A stretch of DNA of 64,000 nt from JAGPCK01 sp041675505. Lineage in GTDB: Bacteria; Bacteroidota; Bacteroidia; UKL13-3. This document shows positions 57,882 through 64,000 of the stretch, piece by piece. Position 1 is the stretch's first letter. Each line of letters opens with the position of its first letter. The stretch covers positions 62,001 through 126,000 of the forward strand of contig JBAYTR010000008.1 in the NCBI GenBank assembly GCA_041675505.1. The letters run 5' to 3'. The position numbers and the translations under genes are program-made. A model generated the notes under the pieces. It was given only the letters and a program-made list of their open reading frames with translations, did not search any database and was not told the DNA's origin.

Positions 57882-60800
57882 GTGAAAGTTGTCAATACAC
57901 AACCTTTTGAACTCATTTATACCTTAGCCGAGCACCAGCATCTCGGGCTGATAATAGAGCCGCATGTAGTGCAGGTAAACTCTAAGGGGCAACTCACCCT
58001 CACCCACCAGCGCATATTCACCAAAACCTCTGACTACTTCAGAGAACAAATGGATGAAACCGATTTTAAAATTCTAAAGCTGCTGGACGAACTGGAGCAA
58101 AATTACATTGCTAAAAAATTCTACGTAGATAAACACAACAAACCCATAAAGCCCTCGCAGTTTTTTGAAAAATACTGCGACCCCGAATTGTTTGCCAATT
58201 TCATCCGTCCGTTTATAGAAAAGCGGCTGGCAGGTGCGTTGGAATTGTTACGCACTAAAAAACTTTTCAAAACCGGTAACGACAATAATCCCTGCTCCGT
58301 TGAACTGAAAATAGCTGAGGAGAAATGTTCGGCACTTTTTCATTTCAGGCGGGATGAAGAAGGCACGCGTTATTTCCCTACGCTCAAGTATAAAGATGAG
58401 CGCTTGGAGTTCATGTTTAAAAATGCCCGTTTAATTTGTAACCAGCCTGCCTGGTTGTTGGTTGATGATACGGTGTATGATTTTCAGAAAAACATTGACG
58501 GCAAAAAGCTGGTTCCTTTTTTTAATAAACGCTTTATCCACGTACCCAAATCTGCTGAAGAAAATTACTACCGCAAATTTGTGATTCCGTTGGTAGAGAA
58601 GTACGATGTGTATGCACAGGGATTTGACATAGTAACTGAAAAAAGAGAGGCCGTTCCCGTGCTTAAAATTGTACGGCTTTGGGAAGATACGGTTCAACTG
58701 CAACTGTGTTTTGAATACGGCAATCACCTGTTCCTTTACCACAACTCTCATAAGGTTTCGGTAACACTGGAAAAGGACGGAGACAAATATACCTTTAAGC
58801 GCATACGCAGGTCAGTGCAATGGGAAGACAGCAAAAAAGATTTTCTGGAATCATTGGGACTGGAGCTATCCGAGGGCTCCGTTTTCCGCCTAAAAAACAA
58901 AGAGATAAAATTACGCGATGATAAAACCTTATCAGCGTTTGAAACAGTAAACAAATACGAATTTATCGACTGGATTATCTTACACAAAGAACACATTGAG
59001 GTATCAGGATTTAAGATAATACAGGAAGAAGAAAGACAGAAATATTTCCTGGGTACGCGGGAAATAAAAATTGACGTAAAAGAATTTAACGACTGGTTTG
59101 ATGTAAATGCTGTGGTGCGTTTTGGAGAGTTTGAATTCTCCTTCTTATCCCTCAAGGAACACATCCTACGCGGCAAGAGAGAATTTCTTTTACCCAACGG
59201 TGAAATGGCCGTAATTCCTGATGAGTGGTTCAGTACTTTCAATAGTATTTTCGACAATGCCGAGCCCGGAGAAAATATACGACTCAAAAATTATCACCTC
59301 GGCCTCATTACTGAATTAAGCAATTGCAATGGAGTAAGTTTAAAGCTGAGTGAGAAACTGAGCAACCTGCGCGACCACCAAACCATCGAAGATTTTGATT
59401 TGCCTGTTATGTTTAAAGGTGAGCTTCGCCCATACCAGCGGGCGGGTTACAACTGGCTATCTTTTTTACGTGAAAATAAGCTGGGGGGTTGTCTGGCAGA
59501 TGATATGGGTTTGGGTAAAACCATTCAGACACTGGCCTTGCTGCAATACGAGAAGGAACACTCCAATGCTGACCTGCCAGTTATCAATTCGGAAAGTGAA
59601 AATATTCCCGGAGATGGAAAACAGCCTGCACAAATTTCTTTGTTTGACAGCATGGCTTCGCAACATGCTACTTCAGCAAGTAACAACACCGAAGAGATAC
59701 AAACAGCGAAAGAACCGGAAGAAACAGTCGTAAGAAAACATACCACCTCCTTAATTGTTGTACCCACCTCCTTAATTTACAACTGGTTTAATGAGGCAGC
59801 CAAATTTGCCCCCGAATTAAAAATACTTATTCATACCGGTGTGGGCCGAACCAAAGATGCCGCTCAATTCAGGTACTTTGATGTGATATTAACCACCTAT
59901 GGTACGGTGCGCTCAGACCAGGACATGATGCGCAACCACTATTTCCACTACATCATTCTGGATGAAAGTCAGAACATCAAAAACCCGCACTCGCAGGCAG
60001 CAAAAGCTGTGAAGAGTCTGAAATCAGCACACAAAATAGTGCTTACCGGCACACCCGTAGAAAATTCTGTAACCGAGTTGTGGTCGCAAATGTCGTTCAT
60101 TAACCCGGGGCTGTTGGGCGATTACCAAAGCTTTATGGAAAACTACACCATTCCCATTGAAAAGCAGGCTGACGAGAAAAAACTAAAGATACTTAAAACA
60201 CTCATTAACCCTTTTGTACTGCGCAGAACAAAAACACAGGTAGCCAAAGATCTTCCTTCCAAGATTGAGCAGGTTATTCATTGCGACATGACCGAGGAGC
60301 AGGAGTCGGAATACGAAACCATCAAATCGCAATACCGCAATGAACTGCTTCAGGTAATCAAAGAACAGGGGCTGGGAAAATCAAAACTTACCATTATACA
60401 AGGGCTCACCAAACTCAGGCAACTGGCCAATCACCCGAAACTGATTGACCCGGAATATCCGCACGGATCAGGAAAATTTGAGGAGGTAACGGAGCGTATA
60501 GAAACCGCCATGGCTGAAGGGCACAAACTGCTGGTTTTTTCACAGTTTGTGAAACAACTGGAATTGTACAAAGCCTGGCTCGAAGAAAAAAACATTGCCT
60601 TTGCTTACCTGCACGGACAAATGCCCCAGAAGGAAAGGGCAGAGCAGGTGGACCGTTTTAACCAGCGGGAAGACATTAAGGTATTTATCATCTCCTTAAA
60701 AGCCGGTGGTTTGGGCCTCAATCTGGTCTCGGCCGACTATGTATTTTTACTTGACCCGTGGTGGAATCCGGCTGTGGAGAAACAGGCCGAGGACCGCAGC

Positions 60801-60980
60801 TACCGCATAGGGCAAACCCGTAATGTGTTTACGTATAAGTTCATTACCCGCAATACTGTGGAAGAGAAAATACTTAAACTGCAACAGCGCAAACTGCAAC
60901 TTGCCGAAAACCTGATTGAAACAGAGGAATCGTTTGTAAAATCGCTTGACATTGACGAGTTACTCGATCTACTGGCCTGA
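57882..60980 (+). CDS. Snf2-family DEAD/DEAH helicase
   Basis: A 1032-residue SNF2 ATPase beginning at GTG. The N-terminal ~500 residues are a Bacteroidota-type accessory region. The motor has GELRPYQRAGYNWLSFL, Walker A DDMGLGKT (540-547), motif II DESQ (694-697), LTGTPVENSVTELWSQMSF, and in the second lobe SLKAGGLGLNLVSADYVFLLDPWWNPAVEKQAEDRSYRIGQTR. Between motifs I and Ia is a ~60-residue low-complexity insert (SESENIPGDGKQPAQISLFD...EEIQTAKEPEE). It belongs to the bacterial RapA/HepA-like group; its role in transcription or DNA remodelling is unproven. A 7-bp hairpin (AAAGGTA/TACCTTT) lies just upstream. Confidence 0.93.
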   Translation: MKVVNTQPFELIYTLAEHQHLGLIIEPHVVQVNSKGQLTLTHQRIFTKTSDYFREQMDETDFKILKLLDELEQNYIAKKFYVDKHNKPIKPSQFFEKYCDPELFANFIRPFIEKRLAGALELLRTKKLFKTGNDNNPCSVELKIAEEKCSALFHFRRDEEGTRYFPTLKYKDERLEFMFKNARLICNQPAWLLVDDTVYDFQKNIDGKKLVPFFNKRFIHVPKSAEENYYRKFVIPLVEKYDVYAQGFDIVTEKREAVPVLKIVRLWEDTVQLQLCFEYGNHLFLYHNSHKVSVTLEKDGDKYTFKRIRRSVQWEDSKKDFLESLGLELSEGSVFRLKNKEIKLRDDKTLSAFETVNKYEFIDWIILHKEHIEVSGFKIIQEEERQKYFLGTREIKIDVKEFNDWFDVNAVVRFGEFEFSFLSLKEHILRGKREFLLPNGEMAVIPDEWFSTFNSIFDNAEPGENIRLKNYHLGLITELSNCNGVSLKLSEKLSNLRDHQTIEDFDLPVMFKGELRPYQRAGYNWLSFLRENKLGGCLADDMGLGKTIQTLALLQYEKEHSNADLPVINSESENIPGDGKQPAQISLFDSMASQHATSASNNTEEIQTAKEPEETVVRKHTTSLIVVPTSLIYNWFNEAAKFAPELKILIHTGVGRTKDAAQFRYFDVILTTYGTVRSDQDMMRNHYFHYIILDESQNIKNPHSQAAKAVKSLKSAHKIVLTGTPVENSVTELWSQMSFINPGLLGDYQSFMENYTIPIEKQADEKKLKILKTLINPFVLRRTKTQVAKDLPSKIEQVIHCDMTEEQESEYETIKSQYRNELLQVIKEQGLGKSKLTIIQGLTKLRQLANHPKLIDPEYPHGSGKFEEVTERIETAMAEGHKLLVFSQFVKQLELYKAWLEEKNIAFAYLHGQMPQKERAEQVDRFNQREDIKVFIISLKAGGLGLNLVSADYVFLLDPWWNPAVEKQAEDRSYRIGQTRNVFTYKFITRNTVEEKILKLQQRKLQLAENLIETEESFVKSLDIDELLDLLA

Positions 60981-61051
60981 TTTCTGAATTATTCACATCC
61001 ATTTCATGAATAAATTGTAAGCAGTTGCTTTCTTTTGTAGTAACATTGGGT

Positions 61052-61059
61052 TACATTTG
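61052..61059 (+). promoter_or_regulatory. -7 promoter element TACATTTG
   Basis: TACATTTG followed by TTAAAA lies 26 bases before the ATG of the T9SS gene and repeats the string found at 22700. A TTG at 61025-61027 is 24 bases upstream. Confidence 0.45.
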
Positions 61060-61085
61060 TTAAAATACAATTTAAAAATCAGCAC

Positions 61086-61838
61086 ATGAAAAAAGCATTA
61101 CTACTTTCATTTTCAATGGCATTGGCCACATTTACCTTTGCCCAAACAAGAACAGTTGACTTGTCAACAGAAGCTATCATTTCACCTGACAGCCTTTTAA
61201 GCTCAACTTCAGGCACACCTATGACCCTTACTGCCGTTCTTAAAAACAACGGAACAGATTCTATCACAGTAGGTGATTCTATCTGGTATCAGTTCATCAT
61301 TACTGTAGGTGGCTCAAAAATTGTTGGTTTCCCTAGTGCCAGCAATCCTAATTCTTTTGCTATTAAAGCAGTACCAAGAACAATTGCTTCAGGCGATACC
61401 ATGCACCTGACTGTAAGTATCAATATCTCTTTGAACTTCCTTACGTCAACCAACGTGAATATTGTTTTCATCGCACATGCATTGAACAGACCAGGGCTTG
61501 AATTCGAAGGATCAACTACTTTAGCCAACAACCAAAAGACTAAAACTATTCCATGGTTAAACCAACACGGTTGGGCTGTTGGTATCAACGACCTTGCTGC
61601 TAACGAAACAAAGGTTTATCCTAACCCTGTAAAAGATGTATTGCACATTGAAATTAATAACGATGAGCAAAAAGTATTGAGCATGTTTGACCTGAGCGGT
61701 AAAAAAGTGGAAGAAACCATGTTCTCTGAAAACAAATTAGACGTTAACGTTGCTGACTACAAGCGTGGATTCTATTTCTATGAAATTAAATCTAACAACG
61801 GAGCAGTAATTAAAACCGGTAAAATTTGTGTGAACTAA
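61086..61838 (+). CDS. T9SS-secreted protein with C-terminal sorting domain
   Basis: A 250-residue exported protein: signal peptide (MKKALLLSFSMALATFTFAQ), a CARDB/Ig-like beta domain (TPMTLTAVLKNNGTDSITVGDSIWYQFIIT, about 40-165) and a C-terminal sorting domain with TKVYPNPVKDVLHIEI, LSMFDLSGKKVEE and YKRGFYFYEIKSNNGAVIKTGKI. It should be surface displayed or released. The gene has its own promoter and a strong terminator, so it is a stand-alone unit. Confidence 0.88.
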   Translation: MKKALLLSFSMALATFTFAQTRTVDLSTEAIISPDSLLSSTSGTPMTLTAVLKNNGTDSITVGDSIWYQFIITVGGSKIVGFPSASNPNSFAIKAVPRTIASGDTMHLTVSINISLNFLTSTNVNIVFIAHALNRPGLEFEGSTTLANNQKTKTIPWLNQHGWAVGINDLAANETKVYPNPVKDVLHIEINNDEQKVLSMFDLSGKKVEETMFSENKLDVNVADYKRGFYFYEIKSNNGAVIKTGKICVN

Positions 61839-61859
61839 TTTCAGCACATTACCTTATAG

Positions 61860-61890
61860 AAAAGGCCTCCTTAGGGAGGCCTTTTTTTTT
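61860..61890 (+). terminator. Rho-independent terminator after the T9SS gene
   Basis: AAAAGGCCTCC pairs perfectly with GGAGGCCTTTT around a TTAG loop, followed by nine or more T. A textbook terminator 20 bases after the stop codon. Confidence 0.92.
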
Positions 61891-61964
61891 GCCCTGTGGG
61901 GGTAAAGAGAAAAAATAAAGACCTTCGTTTAAACCAACGGGACTATAACGTATCCAATAACCCA

Positions 61965-62525
61965 ATGAATGCGATAGCCGCAACTGCCACCGACAAAGAA
62001 TTACTTGAAGCTTTCCGCCAGGAAAAGAGTCGGGCAGCGGCATTTGAAGCTATCATTAAGAAATATCAGCAAAAAGTATACTGGCACGCACGCAGAATGG
62101 TGATTGACCATGATGATGCAGATGATGTAACTCAAAACACCTTTATCAAAGCCTGGGAGAATCTGGAAAATTTCAGGGAAGAAGCCAAGTTGTTTACCTG
62201 GTTGTTTCGGGTGGCCACCAATGAGGCGCTGGCCTTTCTAAACAAAAAGAAAGCCTCCCTTTACAGCTCCATTGATGATGCCGCCAATGAACTGAGCTCA
62301 AAAATCACACACGGTGATGGTTTTAGCGGCAATGAAATACAACGCAAATTACAATTAGCCATACTCACCCTACCCGATAAGCAACGTGCGGTGTTTAACA
62401 TGAAATATTTTGATGAGCTCACCTACGATGAAATGGCCGAAATAACAGGAACCTCGGTGGGTGCGTTAAAAGCCTCTTACCACCATGCCGTAAAAAAGAT
62501 TGAAATTTTTGTACAAAAAAGTTAA
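61965..62525 (+). CDS. ECF-type RNA polymerase sigma factor
   Basis: A 186-residue sigma factor. Region 2: FEAIIKKYQQKVYWHARRMVIDHDDADDVTQNTFIKAWENLENFREEAKLFTWLFRVATNEAL, including the DADDVTQ core-binding motif. Region 4: LPDKQRAVFNMKYFDELTYDEMAEITGTSVGALKASYHHAVKKIE. The ATG at 61965 is preferred; an in-frame GTG at 61896 would start at the edge of the terminator. It heads a three-gene operon with a membrane protein and a periplasmic Spy-like protein. Confidence 0.93.
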   Translation: MNAIAATATDKELLEAFRQEKSRAAAFEAIIKKYQQKVYWHARRMVIDHDDADDVTQNTFIKAWENLENFREEAKLFTWLFRVATNEALAFLNKKKASLYSSIDDAANELSSKITHGDGFSGNEIQRKLQLAILTLPDKQRAVFNMKYFDELTYDEMAEITGTSVGALKASYHHAVKKIEIFVQKS

Positions 62526-62557
62526 ACCATATCAACATCTGTTACTCTAATACTCAA

Positions 62558-63112
62558 ATGAATACCACCAACCCGGATAAGCAGCAACCTCAATGGCCCA
62601 AGGAATCACCCTTTAAGGTGCCCGATAGTTATTTTGATGAACTTTCCGAAAGCATACTTTGCCGGATAAACAATAACCTGCGGGAAGAAACACCCGGCTC
62701 CATGCATTTGCTGAAAGATGCTGCACCTGACTCCATACCTCAAAATTATTTTGCTGAACTGCCTGAAAAGATATTGGCCCGAACAAGTTTAGCCAAACCA
62801 AAAGGGCGCATCGTTTACCTGAACATCATAAAATATGCCGCAGCAGTGGTTGTAATATCCGGAGTTGCACTTTTTTACCTGCGCTCAGGCAATCAAAGTA
62901 CCTCCACTCAGGTGAGCATGGAACAGTTGAGCGAAGATGAAATAACCACCTACCTGCTAAAAAATGCCGGGGTTGAATTACTGGCCGAGGCTTATACTGA
63001 AACTAAACCAACTGTAGAAAGCAACACCGGCAATCAGGATAGCAGTGATGCCATGGAGCAGTACCTGCTGGAACATGCAGATGAATCAGAATTAATGGAG
63101 GATGATATATGA
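62558..63112 (+). CDS. Single-pass membrane protein, probable anti-sigma factor
   Basis: A 184-residue protein. The cytoplasmic part holds a duplicated motif, VPDSYFDELSESIL (21-34) and IPQNYFAELPEKIL (60-73), of the type found in Bacteroidota anti-sigma-like proteins. A transmembrane helix (about 88-107) follows, then an acidic periplasmic part with two similar segments (DEITTYLLKNAGVELL and DAMEQYLLEHADESELM). It sits between the ECF sigma gene (32-base gap) and the Spy-like gene (4-base overlap). Its role as anti-sigma is inferred from position and topology. Confidence 0.75.
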   Translation: MNTTNPDKQQPQWPKESPFKVPDSYFDELSESILCRINNNLREETPGSMHLLKDAAPDSIPQNYFAELPEKILARTSLAKPKGRIVYLNIIKYAAAVVVISGVALFYLRSGNQSTSTQVSMEQLSEDEITTYLLKNAGVELLAEAYTETKPTVESNTGNQDSSDAMEQYLLEHADESELMEDDI

Positions 63113-63567
63113 AAATGATTAAAGTTTTGATGAGTATGATACTCATCATGTGGACAGGAGCAATTATGGCTCAGGCACCTAAAAAAGAACGCGTAGAGGC
63201 CTTACGCATTGCTTACATTTCAGAACGTTTGCAACTAACACCCGAGGAAGCAAAATTATTCTGGCCGGTTTATACTAAACTGGAAAACGAGATGAAAGAG
63301 TTGCGCAAGAAACACCGTATGAATGATGAGGAAACAACAGAATCCTTGACCGAAGAGGAAGCAGATAAAAAGCTGAATGAACTGATTGCATTCAAAGAAG
63401 CGCAGTTGGCCCTTGCCAAAAAATACCAGGTAGAATTAAAAAAAGTTATACCGGCCACCAAAGTACTCTTATTGTACCGGGCTGAAGAAGATTTTAAAAA
63501 GGAGCTGTTAAAAAGAATTCGTGAAAGAAGAGGCGCGCGACCGGGTGCACCCGCACCGGGAAGGTAA
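63109..63567 (+). CDS. Periplasmic Spy/CpxP-like sensor or chaperone protein
   Basis: A 152-residue protein with a signal peptide (about 1-22, ending IMAQA). The mature helical part has RIAYISERLQLTPEEAKLFWPVYTKLENEMKELRKK, matching the Spy/CpxP-type LTPEEA-F-W-P-VY motif seen in Bacteroidota, and a charged coiled coil; the end is Arg/Pro/Gly-rich (RRGARPGAPAPGR). The ATG overlaps the upstream stop. In analogous operons, such proteins sense envelope or metal stress and act with the anti-sigma factor. Confidence 0.8.
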   Translation: MKMIKVLMSMILIMWTGAIMAQAPKKERVEALRIAYISERLQLTPEEAKLFWPVYTKLENEMKELRKKHRMNDEETTESLTEEEADKKLNELIAFKEAQLALAKKYQVELKKVIPATKVLLLYRAEEDFKKELLKRIRERRGARPGAPAPGR

Positions 63568-63586
63568 CGCCAGTGTTAGTTAGGTT

Positions 63587-63612
63587 AAAGGGGGATTTAG
63601 TTCCCCTTTTTT
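63587..63612. terminator. Bidirectional terminator between the sigma operon and the flippase gene
   Basis: AAAGGGGGA pairs with TTCCCCTTTT (one wobble) around a short loop, followed by T6 on the plus strand and preceded by an A run for the minus strand. The loop includes the stop codon of the flippase gene. Confidence 0.7.
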
Positions 63613-64000
63613 ATTGTCCACCACCAGGTGCGCAAGTGCAATGTACGGTACAGGTATAAACCTAACCCGATATTGGTAATGGCCATCATCACAGCCCGTA
63701 TAACAATACTGGCAAACAAAGCATGGGTTGAAATAAACATTAATCCGCTAATGGTGCCCAGCAGCAGCATGGTGGCATTAAAGCGGGAAAGTGCTTTTTC
63801 ATTCCCCGAGGTAACCATCAGAATATTAACTGAACCCGCCCATACGTTAACCAGTTGTGCCGAGCATAACACCAGTAATTCCAATGAATAGTCTCCGTAA
63901 ACACTGCCCATCAGCGATAAAATTCTGGCAGGAAAAATAAGTATCACCATAAAAATGAATGCCGATACTACTGTAAGCATGCGGGAGTTTTTGTTTAACA
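63597..64000 (-). CDS. Oligosaccharide flippase-type membrane protein (partial, C-terminal part)
   Basis: The last ~134 residues of a polytopic membrane protein, open to the right edge of the window. Four hydrophobic helices are visible (SAFIFMVILIFPARIL, LLVLCSAQLVNVWAGSVNILMV, TMLLLGTISGLMFI, ASIVIRAVMMAITNIGLGLYLY). The phrase SGNEKALSRFNATMLLLG between helices and the YLYRTLHLRTWW end fit Wzx/MOP-family polysaccharide flippases. The N-terminal two thirds lie outside the window, so the assignment is limited. It ends at the shared terminator. Confidence 0.75.
   Translation of the reverse strand, partial: LNKNSRMLTVVSAFIFMVILIFPARILSLMGSVYGDYSLELLVLCSAQLVNVWAGSVNILMVTSGNEKALSRFNATMLLLGTISGLMFISTHALFASIVIRAVMMAITNIGLGLYLYRTLHLRTWWWTIKKGN

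Noticed and set aside
1..64000. tRNA, rRNA, CRISPR array, prophage or complete insertion sequence
   Set aside because: No cloverleaf, rRNA core, repeat-spacer pattern, transposase or phage structural gene was recognised on reading both strands; a tRNAscan or Infernal run would be decisive.

Overview
The window comes from a member of the phylum Bacteroidota; I cannot place it in a family from sequence alone. The evidence is (i) four secreted proteins with C-terminal sorting domains of the type IX secretion system (T9SS), including YPNP-type motifs, plus a PorW/SprE-like T9SS lipoprotein; (ii) repeated -7 promoter elements of the TAnnTTTG type, some with a TTG element about 20 bases upstream; (iii) an ATP synthase subunit a with a long signal-peptide-bearing N-terminus; and (iv) a CzcA-type metal pump fused to a TolC-like channel. 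No rRNA, tRNA, CRISPR array or complete insertion sequence was seen.

Layout. 0-4.2 kb (minus strand): one operon running from a membrane-anchored M23 peptidase through a bactofilin, AtpZ-like and small membrane proteins into F0F1 ATP synthase genes a, c, b and delta (delta cut by the window edge). 4.3-9.1 kb (plus): PorW/SprE-like lipoprotein and penicillin-binding protein 1A, overlapping by one base. 9.2-22.6 kb: HicBA module, a degenerate TrpF-like protein, an alkyltransferase-like protein, a WG-repeat protein, a dolichol-phosphate-mannose-synthase-like glycosyltransferase, a fused helicase/Fe-S nuclease, small secreted proteins, an OmdA-like protein, RNase Z with a STAS protein, an SDR oxidoreductase and a histidine kinase/response regulator pair. 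22.7-30.2 kb: small secreted proteins, then a heavy-metal efflux operon (small His-rich protein, RND pump-channel fusion, adaptor). 30.3-36 kb: ribosome recycling factor, an AsmA-like/GT51 transglycosylase, RecQ and a short SSB.

36-54 kb is more accessory in character. Several of its genes look AT-rich by eye, and small palindromes with a TGC triloop are scattered between genes. It holds a possible two-gene acetyltransferase-like/small-protein module, a DUF1003 protein, urocanate hydratase, a beta-helix/membrane protein, an orphan RtcB, a PadR-HAAS regulator pair whose promoter carries a 26-base quasi-palindrome, an AAA/DUF4143 ATPase, a methyltransferase-like protein with a PRMT-type double-glutamate spacing, a giant T9SS propeller/adhesin and a NUMOD4-HNH endonuclease. 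54-64 kb returns to core functions: HtrA protease, two extracytoplasmic-function sigma/anti-sigma sets, DapF, a Snf2 helicase, another T9SS substrate and the end of a flippase.

The best candidates for something undescribed are the 36.3 kb two-gene module, the PRMT-like protein at 46.8 kb, the PadR-HAAS-GldL-like pair with its operator, the REP-like palindrome family and the tandem GldM-like small proteins at 22.7-23.5 kb. All are inferences from reading the sequence; no searches were run.
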